A DNA stretch of 64,000 nucleotides, taken from Phaeosaccion multiseriatum (Eukaryota > Ochrophyta, other classes). The notes beneath the pieces are model-generated. The model saw nothing but the letters and a program-made list of their open reading frames with translations, had not been told where the DNA came from and made no database searches. This document shows, one piece after another, positions 25,468 through 39,600 of the stretch. Each line of letters opens with the position of its first letter. Position 1 is the stretch's first letter. The stretch spans positions 1,922,001 to 1,986,000 of the forward strand of contig OZ218965.1 in the NCBI GenBank assembly GCA_965112735.1, in the 5' to 3' direction. A program made the position numbers and the translations under genes.

Positions 25468-28025
25468 AAGCAGTAGTAGTAGTAGTAGTAGAAGCAGTAG
25501 CCGTAGTAGCAGCAGAAGAACAAGCACGCCACACTACACCACACCCAGCCCTTCCCATCCTCGCTTCCAAACACACACCTCAAAGGCGCCCCTGTTGCTG
25601 CTGCTGCGGCCACTGCAGCCCTCCCCATCCTCGGTCACTCCCTCCCCTTCCTCCCCTGCCTCCCCTTCCTCTCCTGCCTTGCCCGTGTCGGGAAGAGTCA
25701 CTGTCAGCACCAAGCTCTCCGCTGCTGCTTTGTCCGGAGGCGGTGGGTCAGAGGGTCCCCCGGGGAAGCCCCCCCCGGGGGAGGCCCTGCGCAGGAAGAG
25801 TGACCCTGCTCCCTGCAGCTGACGAGTCACTTGCTCCAGCGCGCTCTCTCTCTCTTCCTCTCCTTCGTGATGGTTCCGACACCCGGCGCTTGCTGGTGCT
25901 CCGTGCCGCTGCTGCTGCTGCTGCTGCCAGCCTTGCGTGCCGCCGCCCGGCAAGCCGATGAACACTCGAAGCGTCGTTGTCGGGACACCTCCTCCTCCTC
26001 CTCCTCCTCCTCCTCCTCCTCCTCCTCCTCCTCCTCCTCCTCCTCCTCCTCCTCCTCCTCCTCCTCCTCCTCCTCCTCCTCCTCCTTCTCCTGCTGCCCC
26101 CCCTATTGCTCCCTCTGCGTCTCCTCCTCCTCCTCCTTCCCCTCCTCCTCGTCTGAGTGCCGCAGGATAAGGTTGGCTGCTGCCATGTGCTGCTGCATCA
26201 CCAACTGCTGCCGCATTGCCAACTGCTGTCGTATCACCAACTGCTACTGCTGGGAGGAGAGGGAGGGAGGTGTGGCGCAGGAGTCGATGCAGCAGCGCTT
26301 GCTTGGCCGAGGGGAAGAGCAAGTGACTGTGCCCCAGCACAGCCCTGCCCGCAGGCGTGCTCGCACCCGTCCCTTCCTCCCCTGTGGACAGGTCCACGAG
26401 CGGTAGAGCGGGCAGCAAACAGTCGTTGAGGTGCAGCAGCAGCGCACAACGAGCCACCAACTCCGCGGCGCTTACCATCCCCACTTCCACCCCTCCGCCG
26501 CTCCCTCCACTCACTGCACTCGCTCTACTGCCCCTTGGCCTTGTCCTCGTACTCCTCCTCAAGGCCCATGCTTTCACATCCTCAAAGGGCAGGTTCAGTT
26601 CTGCGCCTTCCTCCCCCTCTCCCTCCCCTTGCCCCTGCTGCAAACCTCCTCCTCCTCCTCCTCCTCCTCCTCCCCCTCCTGCGGCCAGTCTTCCAAGCTG
26701 CTCCGCTAAAGCCGCGTCCATTGCCGGGGTCCACTTGGCGAATGATGCTTCCATTAAAGACAGCGGCAGCAGCTCGAACACCTCTTCACTACCACCCTCA
26801 CTGCCTCTGCTGCTGACCCCTCCTCTATTGCTGTCCCTACAACTGCCGTCCTCGCCACCCCGCTGAGTCTCTGCCTCACTCTCGTCGCGAGGCTCGGAAA
26901 AGACCCCCGTCTTCCTCCTCCCAACGACCCCCCGGGATCCCCCTCGGGATCCCCCCCGGGAGCCCCCCATACCCTGGCCTTGCTGCTGCTGCTCCTGCTG
27001 CAGAGTTTTGTTGACAGGGGTGACGCGAACCTCCAGAGGGCCGCTCAGAAGCTCCGACACCTCCGCTCGCGTCCAGCACAGGGCCCTTCTCTGCAGGCCC
27101 ACGCACGCGCCCACGCCCACGCCCGCGCCCACACGCCGAGCACTCGTACTGGACGGCCCTCCTGTCTTTATCTTGTTCCTCTTCGCCTTCTTCTCGCCGC
27201 CTTCGGAGCGACTGCCAGCCCCTCTAGGGAAAACATCACCCCCCGGGGCATGTGTGGAGCCCCCCCCCGAAACAGTCGTAACCGCCTGATCCGTCGCCGA
27301 AGTGACCGCCGCGTGGAGGGCCTCCGCCTCCGCCTCCAGCAATGCCCCACCCTCTACCAATGTCGAGGACCTCGACACTGATGTCGACACCAATGTCGAC
27401 CTCACTTCGCCCCTCCTGTCGACCCTTGCTAGGAGCGCCGCCGCCGCGTCAGTGGCATTAGCACTGACCTGGAGCAAGTCTGCTGTGCTCACCGCTGCAG
27501 CAGTTGGTGATACAGTCTCCACGGACGCTCCCGCACCTGCACGACGCCTCACCCTCCCACCTTCGACACCTTCGACACCTTCGACACCCCCTCCCCCTTG
27601 CTCCTCCTCCCCTTCCCCCTCCTCCTTCCTCTCCCCCTTGCTCCCCCCCTCCTTCCCTTTCCCATCGCCCTCCTCCTCCTTCTCCTCCCTCTCCTCCCTC
27701 TCCTCCCCCTCCTCCCCCTCCCCTTCCCCCTCCACCTCCCCCTCGTCGATGTAGTACCAGAGACAGTGCCGGGCCACCCCTAGCACGGTGATGACTCCAC
27801 CCGCGCCTCCCCCCGCCCCCATCTGACTCCCCTTTACTCCCGCCCCTACTCCCACCCCGGCCACCTCGTCCCCGGCCCCTAGGCCGAAGGGTCGGCACGC
27901 CTCTTCAGATGTGTCCACGTGAAGTGCCATCCCGCCATGAGTAACGATGCGAAGATACTTGCCAGAGGCCCAGCGCTGCATGCGGTGCCACACTTGCCGC
28001 AGGAGCCGCGGCGGCTGTACCACCA

Positions 28026-28086
<61 letters not shown>

Positions 28087-30638
28087 TTGTTGCTCGCCTT
28101 CGCCGCCTTTGCCCTCGCTCGATGGAGCAGTGGAGGAAGCCCCTGCCCTTGCCCCTGCCCCTGTCGCACGCAATTCGTCGAGGGCTCTGAGCGCATGCAG
28201 CCCCTTGGCAAGACTCCGTACCGCGCACTCCGCCGTAAACGTGCCACTCAGACTACTCCAGCAAGGGGAGGGTGAAGACGATGAGGTGTTTCTGCCGCCG
28301 CTGACTCGACCCGCCCCCCCCCTTCGCTTCCCTCCTCCTCCTCCTCCTCCTCCCCCTCCGATACTGTCTGGCGGCAGCAAAGTAAGCTGGTCGTTGATGT
28401 TGTAGAGCGAAACGGCCGGGAAGAGCTCCCCCTGTCCCCTCAGCCCCTGCACCGCAACGCCGAGGTCCCTTCCGTTACGCGTGAACCAAAGGGACCCAAC
28501 GTCCATGTCCAGGTGCACTCCGATGGTATCGCCCTGCCGGATCAGTTCCCCGTAGCATTTCATCTGCAGGCATACGGTACAGTTTGGTGGGTTGCGTTAG
28601 GATGTATCTGGAGGCATACGGCAATTTTTAATATAATATATACTTAGTATTAATATGAATGAATAAAATATATAATACTTCGAAGTATATCATTTTAGGT
28701 AGTTGCGTTAGGATGCATCAGGAGGCATACGGAACTAGGCAGTTGCGTGCGTTAGCATATGGGGGAAAGGGGGGGGGCTCTCCGCGGCACATGTCAGCAT
28801 GAGGCATATAGGCACATTTAGGGCCACACGGGGAGTTAGGGAGGGACATCTGGAGGCATGCGGCTGAGTAGTTAAGGGACATGTGGAGCTCCGTATGCGG
28901 TACGGTAGGAGGGAGAGGGAGGGTAGACACAGCCCACCCGACCCGCTGGCACGCATCGATGTATAGTAGATGCGTTCGATATTTGACATCGAAGCATCAA
29001 AACAAACTGAAACTGAAACTGAAACTGAAACGGAAACGGACCTTTCCCTTGTTGTGCCAAATGGCCTTGTTGGCCAGGTATCCCCAACTCTTGCGGTCGC
29101 TGCCGATGTAATTGTCAAGCCCTGAGCCTTCGGTCATGACGCCTACAAAGATGTTCTTGCTTACACACCTGTGCCACAGAAGAGGGGGGGTGAGAGGGAG
29201 AGAGGGGTGGGACGTTTGAGCGAGCAGGAGAGGGAGGGAGAGGATGGGAGAAGAGGAGGGGAGGGAGAAAGAGGAACGGAGAGACGAAGGGGCGAAAGCA
29301 GCCTCGAGGGCCTCCCCTCAGAAGCCTTGGACCACCAACATGTTAATTTTAACAGGCCGGCACTCGCTTACGCAAACTTCCGCGGACTCACACATACGCA
29401 CCTATCGACGTGAACTTCCCAACTATGCACACCGGAGGAGAAGGCAACCGTCGCTCGCACGGCGTTCCATTTCTTGTTAGCCTGAAAGAGGAGGAGGTGG
29501 GGGGAGGGGTGGGGTGAGGGGATAGTTTGGGGGGGGTGTTTGGGCGGTGGGGGGTCAGGTATCGAGTGGATGGCAAGGCGTATGGGTGAGGAGGGTAGAG
29601 AGAGGAGTCAGAGGAGTCCTGACACCAATCGCTAAGGTCGGTCGAATCCTGACACCAATCGCTAAGGTCGATCGAGTCCTGACACAAATCGCTAAGGTCG
29701 GTCGAGTCCTGACACCAATTGCTAAGGTCGGTCGAGGCCTGTGCCTCTTGTTGCGTTTGATTCTTTCTTCACTTACCACGTTGGTGACGGTGAGGTTTCC
29801 GCCGCTAAGCACGAGGTTGGGCCCGCAGCCATCCTTGTCGAGCAGGAAGGGCCGAGCAGGGGGGGTCACCACACACAGGCTCCGACCCACCGCCCCGACA
29901 GTGGCCAGTGCCAGTGTCATGGCCGCCTCCGTCTCTTTCGCCACCCCGCCTTCGTCTTGAGGGGCTGAGTCTTCACCGGGGTCTCTCCCGTCCTCCCGCT
30001 GGCGTACCACCAACTGCTGCCCGTGCTGCTCCGAGCCCACCGCGAAGGCCTCGCGTACATCGTCCACGTCTTCCTCCTCGTCGTACGGGCTTGCCATGCC
30101 CGCCGCTACTCTTGCCCGAGGCAGCACCTTCGCCCTCCCACCCCCCTCTCCCCCCCTACTCCCATCCGCGGCCAATCCGTCCTCTCCCTGTTCCTGGGCG
30201 TGTTCCCCAAACGGTTCCACTCCATCTTTGTCTTGGCCTTCGTCCCCCTGGGCCGCCTCGCCAACTGAAACTGAAACGGTTACTGGAACGGACGCCGCCC
30301 CTGGTGCCGCTACTGCTGCTGCGGCTGCTGTGGCTGCTGCGGCTGCTGGTGCAGCTGTTGTTGATGTTGTTGATGTTGTTGATGATGTTGCACCCTCTCT
30401 GTCCGCTCTGCCCTCCATGAGGCCGAAGATTAGCGCCTGGCGCTCCTCCTCCTCCCTCCGCAGCACACCTTGTTCCACCCTCCTCCTCCTCCTCCTCCTC
30501 CTCCTCACCCTCCTACCCCTCGTCGCCCTCCCACCCCCGATCCGCTCGTCGCCCTCCTCCTCTTCCTCCTCTTCCTCATCTTCCTCGTCCTCCTCCTCCT
30601 CCTCATCATCATCATCGTCATCCTCCTCCTCCTCCTCC

Positions 30639-30675
<37 letters not shown>

Positions 30676-33583
30676 CCTCCTCCTCCTCCTCCTCATCCTC
30701 CTCCTCCTCCTCCTCCTCGCCCTTCTTCCCGGACTGAACCACAAGTCTGAACCAATACCTGGTGTCAGCATCAAGTCCTGACACCGTATACTCACCATCA
30801 AGAGGCAGCCCCGTAGCCACCGGTCCAAACTCATACCTTCCCCACGGGCCCCAAGAGGCCATCTCAAGCGTCAATCGCACATCCGCTGTGAGTGCCAGTG
30901 TCATGGCTGCCGTCGCCACCGCCGCACACGAGGGCGCTCCCTCCCCACCGCCCACTGACTTAAGACTACCCATATGACTGCTGCTGTTGTCTCCTCCTAC
31001 CCCCTCGGATGAGGGCATCACTCGGCCGCCGTCCCACAACACCACCCCACCATCGCGATCATCAGACGAGGGGAAAACCCAACTCAGCGAGACCGAAGAG
31101 GGCCCCACGTCCTCCAGCACCAGCACCACGGAGCGAAGAAAGTCGCACACAAGCCGCTCCCTGGCCCTGTAGGGGGGGTGCTCATCCAGCGGGCATGGAC
31201 TCGCCAAGACACGTCCGTCGGGCGCGTGGGTAGCGGCGCACAACTCTGTATCTAACTCTATGTCTCTCCCCTCTTCTCCTCGTTCGCCCTGCCCGGAGTA
31301 ATCGCCGGGGGAGCGTGCTTGCACTTGCTCATGCTCTTGCCCTTGTCCTTGCCTTTGCCCCTGTCCTTGGCCAGCACCAGCAGCAGTAGCAGTAGCAGTA
31401 GCAGTAGCAGTAGCTGGTGCAGCAGTTGGTGATCCGACCCCATCCGAAATGGCGTGTGGGTAGTAATCCCACCCCTCCGGCGCCTCAAAGTCCATGAGGT
31501 CCGAGTCAGGCTGTCCCTGCCACCCCCCCAAGAGTAACAGGGGGTCGCCAGGAGTGACTCGAGGCTGAACCACCAACCGGTGTAGCTGTTGCTTCTCCTG
31601 CGCACCACCCACATCCGCCTCCTCACCTTCCCCTCCACAACTGGCACCGGAGCACCAGCTCCTGCTCCTGCTGCTGCTGCTGCTACTGCTGCTACTAAGG
31701 AACTTCTCCTCCGCCGTCCACACCCTCAACGAGAGCCACTCCGCGAGCAAGCATCCCAGTGCCTGCAGATAGGAGCTCAACACTACCCGTCCAAAGCTGC
31801 GCTCGCTAGATAGCCGGGCAGCGAAGGACAGCACCAGAAGCCGCTCCCGGGCGGGGAAGCTGAACTCCGAGGGGCAGCAGGAGGAGGCCCCGGGGGGTAC
31901 TGCGCACCCCGGGGGGGCGTCCCCTCGGGGAGAGGGCGTGCTGAACGTGCTCGTGCCTGGTGATGACGGCTGTTGCTGCTGCTGCTGCTGCTGCCGTATC
32001 GCCAACTGCCGTAGTCGCCGCATGGATGGCAGCATCTGCTGGTGCAGAATGGAAGCGCAGAGCTTGTAAGCAACATGCCTGTGCGACATGTTGGCCCCTC
32101 GGGAAGTGCTCAGCACCGAGAAGAACAGGTCAGGGGAGCGCCATCGGAGGGCCGCCCGACGGATGGCCGTAGCGGGGGAAGAGGTAGAGGCAGAGAATGA
32201 AGAGGCGAGGTCGTCGGACCCCCCCTTCCCTCCGTCCTCGTCCTTGTTCTCTTCAGACGCAGAGGCTTCGTCGGGCCGTCCATCTCCTCCTCGTCCCTCC
32301 CCCCCCTCCTCCTCCTGTTCGTACTCCTTCTCCCCCTCCTCGTCCTCCTCCTCCTCCTCAGCCGCCAGTAGCCTTAGGACGGAGTGCACCAGCCAGTGGG
32401 CGTAGGCCAAGTTGGGGCGGCTATATAGCTCTCGATCGGGCCACGCTGTACCACCAACCGCTGTACCACGTACTGCCAGGAGGCCATTGGACAACCACTG
32501 CACATGTCTGTATTGCCTCTCCCTCGCCCGCTCGAAGTGACCCACTGCCGAGTCGAGCACCACTGAGAGCATGCGGGGGACGGCGCGGAGGATGGCAGTG
32601 GACGAAGACGCCGCCACCATCACTTTGGGGAGAGTAGCAGCGTCGCCTCCTCCTCCTCCTCCTCGTCCTCCTCCTCCTCCTCCTCCTCCTCCTCCCGCCC
32701 TGCCCGATGCCCCCACCATGCTCTTCAACAGCCCCTGCACCGCCTCCAGAGCCCTCCTCGTGGGCAGACAAAGTGCTGCAGACTGCCCCTTTGTACGCGT
32801 CAGAGGCCAAGCGTCCAGACCGCACCTCAGCGTGTCACACGCATGATCCGCCACCGCCACAAATGGCGACGACCCCGAATGATGAGCATCGCCCCTCCCC
32901 GTCCCTGTCCCCGCCCTGGCACTAGACGAAGCTCCCGCCCCTCCTGTCCCTCCCTGACCACCGCCCCTTGCCGCGGAAGAGCAGGAGCCCTCCTCCACCC
33001 CTCCCCCCTCACGAGCACAAGGCCCGGTGACACAGCGACAGCCACTCCCTCTGAAGGTAGAGCTGCTTGCCCCCCCCCACATGGCACTGAGCAGCTGCTC
33101 GTCGAGCGGAGAGCCGAGGTGCACATGTTGGTTCTGTCCCACCAGGATCGTCGCCAGCTGGAGAGTGCGCTCCAGGGACACAGAGTCCAACGCCAGAGTC
33201 GACAGGATGGCACCAGACAGGAGGGGGGGTGCGCTCTTCTCACTCGTGTCGCTCGTGTCGCTTTTGTTAATTCCTCCTCCTCCTCCTCCTCCTCCTGTAT
33301 TACCAACTGCCGCCCATCTCGACAGGGCAGGATGGGGCAGGAAGGGCACCATGTCCGTCGTTACCGCTCCTCCTCGAAGAGAGGAAGAACCCCCGTCACA
33401 GGCGGGCGACGGCCCCTCTACCCCCCCCTGCTGCAAGACGTTGAGTACGGCAGCCCTGGCAAAGAGTACCGCGAGGGCCGTGTCGAGCAGCAAGGACAGG
33501 GCAGGAAGCTCAGAGGGGTGAGCCCGCTCCACCAGGCGGAGAACGCTCGAGCTCCCTTGCCCCTGCTGCTGTATTCCCAACTG

Positions 33584-33627
<44 letters not shown>

Positions 33628-36600
33628 GCTGCCCTCGAGGATGCTGCTGCCCCCCCCGCTCGGTCGTCCCTCGGTCCTGACCCTCCCATCCGCTGCCATC
33701 CCCTCCCCCGCCGTCAGCAAAGTACACTTCTCCGTACGCCTCCTCCCCCCAATTGGGGTCCTCCTGCTCGCCGGACCCAAGCACGCCAACCTCTCCCTCC
33801 CCCCCTCGCAGGGCCCCTTGACCGGCTTCGGATACTCCTGCTCCTCCTCGTCCTCCTCGTCCTCCTCCACCTGCTCCTTCTGCACCTCCTCCTCCTGCTC
33901 CTCCTCCTCCTCCTCCACCACCACCACCACCGCCACCACCTCCTCCTCCTCCTCCTCCTCCTCCACCGGCTCTCGAGTCTCCACCGCCAGTTGTGACTGC
34001 GTACCCAGAGTAGTGACCTCCTTCCCCGTCCCCCTCCTCGTCACCATCGTCAGAGTAACCCCTCACTAGCAGCCTTCTCCTCGCCATGAGTCGTTGGCGG
34101 CTGCCCCCTCCTCCTCCTCCTCCTCCTCCTCCTCCTCCTCCTCCTCCTCCTCCTCCTCCTCCTCCTCCTCCTCCTCCTCCTCCTCCTCCTCCTCCTCCTC
34201 CTCCTACTCCTCCTCTCTCTCCTTCCCCCTCGCCCTCGCCCCCCCCCTCCTCCTCCCTCCCTTCCTCCCTCCCGCTCAGCAGTTGAGATTGGTGAGCCTC
34301 GCGAGCAGATTGATGCTCTCCCCCTCCGCCCATGTCCATGCCCTCCACCTCTGCCTCCATCTTCGCATTCTCCACCTCCATCCTCTCTATGATCCAGGCA
34401 ATAGCATTGCTCTCATTGAGACTCTCGTCCGTATGCTCTGCCGCACGTATGGCCCACTCTACAGGGAAGCCCATCCCGATCAGGTTCTCCACAAGCCCCT
34501 GCCTACGAAGCTCCATCTCAGCCCCGAGCTCTTCCTCCGCTGACATGGACATGGACATGTTGGTCATACCCCCTCCAATCATGTCGCCATTTGAGCGTAC
34601 GCCTCCTCCACCATGCCCCCCGTCGCCCCCCCTGCTGCCCCCGTGTCCCCCTCTGTCCTCCACTCCGTCCCCCCGCTCATAGCCCCCCCCTTCCCCCCCG
34701 GTTCCTTCGTCGTCGCGTCCCCTGCTACCGCCGCCGCCGCGATATCCGTCCTGTGTGTGGTGAGGAGTGACAGTTTCAGGCACAGTTTCAGTTACATTTC
34801 AGTTTCAGGTGTTGGCTCGAATACCGATCCCATCGAAATCAGCACGCTCGAGAGGGGCGAAAGGGCCACCCCGTCACGGCTATGAGTGCGCTGCACGTGT
34901 CTCGGGCTCTCATATGCACTCGCTCACTCCCTCACTCACTCACTCACTCACTCACTCACTCAACTCACTCACTCACACAACTCACTCACTCACTCCCTTA
35001 CTCCTTCAATCACCCACCCACCCACTCTCTCCCTCACTCACACACTCACTCACTCAATCACTCACTCCCTCACTCACTCACTCACTCACTCACACACTCA
35101 CTCACTCACTCCCTCACTCCCTCACTCCCTCAATCCTTGACTCCCTCACTCACATACTCACTTACTCACTCGTTCACGCACTCCCTCCCTCACTCACTCC
35201 CTCCCTCTCCCAGTCAATCACTCACTCACTGACTCCCCCACTCACTCACTTCGTCACTCACTCCCTTACTCACTCACCCTCCCACTCACTCGCTCACTCT
35301 CTCACTCCCTCACTCCCTCACTCCCTCACTCCCTCACTCACTCACCCTCCAACTCACTCACTCACTCACTCACTCACTCTCTCACCCACTCACCCACTCA
35401 ACTCACTTACTTACTCACTCCATCACTCCGTCACTCACCGACTGCCCTCACTCACTCACTCACTCACACACTCACCCCCTCACAAACTCCTCCCTCCATT
35501 CACCCACACCTTCTTGATCTACACCCTTATCCACCTCCCCCCCGACCCATCCATCCATCCATCCATCCCCGCATCTCTCACCATTGCCTCGCGCAGCCCA
35601 TGATGGACAGGATAGCCTCCGAAGCCTCGCATCAGGCCTGCCCCCCTGCCTGCTTCACAGATGGCGCGGAAGGGCTGGCCATCCCCCGGGGGATGCACGA
35701 AGGGGGAGTGGCCGAAGTTGAACCGCGCCGCCTGGACAGGGAAAGGCAGTGAGTGGCGGGGTCAGAGGAAGGCAGTGGATGGGTCAGAGGGGAGTGCAGG
35801 GGATGGGTCAGAGGAAGGAAGTGGGTGGGTGATAGGAAGGAAGTGGATGGGTCAGAGGAAGGCAGTGGGTGGGTGATAGGAAGGAAGTGGATGGGTGATA
35901 GGAAGGCAGTGGATGGGTGATAGAAAGGCAGATGCGAAGGCCGGTCCCGTAGCCCCTTCGGGAATACCTCCCTCCCTCCCTCCCTCCCTCCCCCACGTCC
36001 CTCTCCCGCTTCCTCACCTGCCCAACGTTCATACTGGCCGCTGGGCAAAGCCCCTCTGCATTGAAGCCCACGAAGGCCACGCCTTGATCTTCCCCATTGA
36101 GAAAGAAGGTCATCTCCAGCAGTTCCAAGTCCAGCAGCACACCCACGACATCGCCCGTGCGCCATCGGCCCCCATAGGGCGCGGAGTTCATGCACCACTT
36201 CTTCTGCCTCAGGCCATCATATGCCCAAGAGTGGCCGTGATCGCCCACCCCCTGCCCCTTGACAGAGTGGCACTGGAAGAAAGGGTCCACCCAGCCGATC
36301 TGCATGAGGCCGTCTGCGAGAAGCAGCACTTCGTAAAACCATCTCGATCCTACCAGTCCACCACCACCACCTCCTCCACCACCACCTCCTGCTCCTCCTC
36401 CTAGCCCGACCCCAGCGGTGAGGACGCCCCCCACCCCCGCGAGCTTGACGGTGGGGAAGTGCGACAGCGCCTCAACCCGGTAACCCTCCACAAGTACCTC
36501 ACCTCCGAGCACCACCAGAGGTAGCCGCGGCCGGCAGCGCAGCCTCAAGGCGCCTCGGCTTCTTCTCGTGGTGTTGCTGTGGCTGCGGCCCGCTCCGCAA

Positions 36601-39600
36601 CCCATTTGATCCCCGTGGCGGCCGTCGCCCTCCCCCTCATCCTCTCCTTCGTCATCTCCCTCATCCTCTCCCTGTCCCTCTCCCTCTCCCTCTCCCAGCC
36701 ACCAAGCACACCGCAGGGCATCTTCAGGGTCCGCCGAAGCAAGTCTGTGTGCCAGCAGCACAGCGGCCTGCTGCAACGTCTCCATCTCTCTGTAGCTACC
36801 CGCACTCACCCCCTGTGCCAGTAGAGAGGCGAGCCCAGCCACAGAGGGCATATGCAAGAAGGCAGCAGACACCGCCTCCACCTGTTGGTCATTCAGAGCA
36901 CCACAACCACCATCTGTGAGACTGAGGCTGGTGCTGCCGTCGCCATGTGTGAGGTGGCTGGGGTGGTTGGGTCCCCCCCCCAAGTTCCCCCCCCCCAAGC
37001 TGAGTAAGGGGATGGTGGCCAGGTCCGTGGTAGCAAGCTTGAGCAGAGGGGGCAGGAGCTTGCTCTTGACGGTAAGGAGGGAGAAGGCCGCCCCTCTGCT
37101 GCCGTCGTGGCACTGCACCGCTATGGCTCGCACCAGGCGGCAGCGCATGTGTGCTCGTGCCAGACTCCAATCAAAGGCGGACATGCCGGCGGGAGGAGGA
37201 GGAGGAGGGGGAGGAGGAGGAGGAGGAGGAGGAGAAGGAGAAGGAGAAGGGGGGTGGGCACCAGAGGAGCGGAGCGGCACCATCGGACTCACGGTCCCCA
37301 CGTCTGCTTTAAGCGCTCCCATCGCCGTCCCGAGTGGTCCGCCATTCTTCTCCTCCGCTTGCTCTCCCTCCTTCTTCTCATCCTCGTCGTCTTCCTCGTC
37401 CTCCCTCCTCTTTCCCTTCCCCTCCTTCTTCGCCGAGGAGCAGGCGGAAGAGGAGACGGTCAGGCATGGCACGTCGTCCAGTAGAGCCAGCACAGCAGGC
37501 ACGGCCTCCACAGAAAGCAAGTAGTTGGCAGCCGTCGTAGCACCAACGGCCGTAGCACCAATTGCTGTGTGTGCCTCTTGTTCTGTGAGATACATGGTGT
37601 CAGCCTCGCACACTCTCACGACAAGACCCCGACCCACTCGAGACACGCAGCTGCAGTCAAAACCAGTGGCTGGGCGAGAGGATTGGGACTCCAAAGGCTG
37701 CTGCCAACTGTGACTCTCCCGAATGCAGTGTTCGAACTCCGGGTCCACAGCGACGAGGAGCTGGGCCGTTTCGCAGCTCCACCCCATCCGACAGTGCCCG
37801 TGGGCCCCTCCCTCTCCTCCTCCTGCTGCCCCTCCTCCTCCCCTGCCACCTCCCCTGTTGGCCTCTGTGGCACCCCTCCTCTGACCACTTAGGGACAAAG
37901 ACGTCGAGGTGGAGGACGAGGAGGACGAGCAGTAGCGATTGGTCATACAGCCGCAGCTGTACCCCGACCCCCCGGGGACCTCACCCACGACAGTTCCGTA
38001 ACAGGCGAGACGCACAGCCTTGCTGCCTCTCCTGCCCCCGCCCATATGACTGCCCCTGGCGCCATCTGTGACTGTTGCAGGAGGCAGCAGCAGCACGCGA
38101 GCACCTAGGCGGGGGCCTTCAATGTGGCCACCTGCCACGTGAATCGCCGCAAGCGCAGTCCTCCACGCCCATAAGGGTTGGCCCTCTGCCCGTTCAGAGA
38201 CGGTATCACCAGCGGCTGTACTAGTAGCTGTATCATCAACTGCTGTAGTAGTAGCTGTATCACCAACTGCTGTAGTGGTAGCTGTATCACCAACTGCTCG
38301 CGTAACTGCTGCTGTGGTTGGCGTCCCATCCGACGGCGGGTGGGGCCCTCCCGGGGGTGTGAGCAAGGGCACCAAACCAGACAGAGCCGAGGCAAAGTCC
38401 TTCGCCAGTAGCGAATTTGAGTTTGAGCCTCCAGTGGGCCATTGACTGCCATCCCCATCCCCCTCTCGGTTCAGGATGTTCCTCAGCAGCTGCACAGCCT
38501 CTGATGCGAGGGAGAAGGAACAGAAGGACGTGGGTGTGTGCGGGACCGTCGCAGCACTAGCACTCACACTGGACCTTGCACTGGGGCCGGAGTAGACAGC
38601 TTTGGCCACGAGTGAGCAGAGCCGGTCTGGCAGGAGCTTCAGGGTCGGACCACCAACTGCTGCTTTTACTGCTACTGCTGCTGCTGATGATGATGATGAT
38701 GTTGATGATGATGATGATTTCCTGCGTTCTTCCCCCTCTGCTGTCGCTTTCGTGTTGCCAAGCCCCACCTTCACCCCGCCCTTCGACCATGCCCTTGACC
38801 CATGCAATGCCATTGCCCCGCCTCCTCCTCCTGCTGCCGCTGCTGTATCACCAACTGTTCCTTCAGATCGCTGCTGGTGCTGGCGTTTCCCCACGCCCAC
38901 CACACAGCGGAGCACTCTGAGCAGGGGCAAAGTGTGCGATTGTTGCATGCCACCCCCACCTTGGCCACAACTCAGTAAGTCGAGCCATAGTTGCAGCCAC
39001 TCAGGACTGCCCAGTGAGAGAGAGACATGGGTGGAGCTGCTCGCTCCGACTGAGGCGGAGGGAGGGAGGGAGGGAGGGAGGGAGGGGGTACTTCAGACAC
39101 CGCGAAAGCCAAAGCCAGCACAGATCATGTACAATGCCTTCCCTCTTTTGCTAAGCTTTGCTTTTCCAGTCGGCTGGTGCGCTTCACTAGCTTACTGCAC
39201 TCACTTCACAAGCTTACTGCACTACAACACAACTCACCGTAGGCCAGCGAGACAAGGCGCTGACAGTACGTGTCTGCGGCTCTCTGATGGCGTTCCGTCA
39301 GAGATGGCACCGGACGGCAGCTCATACGGCTCGCCCCCCCTCCTCCTCCTCCTCCTCCCCTCCGGCCCGTGGACAAGCGCCTGACCATCTTGGCAGACAA
39401 GTGCCGAGGATGCCACTGCACATCACACACGAGTGGCCCCTGCTCCTCCGTCCCGGCCACCGCCAGCGCCAGACTCGGTCTCTCCTCCCCCCCCACAACA
39501 AGCTCGCTGAAGGCATGCAGGGGTACGGTGGAGCGAGACAGAGGCACCCCCCCGCCTTCTTTTCTGTAACGGTCGCGTCCGGAGTGTTCGTCTCTCCCCC

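Noticed and set aside
34767-35603. 278-codon frame reading LTHSLTHS repeats
   Set aside because: Translation of an intronic CTCA array on the opposite strand from the real gene.
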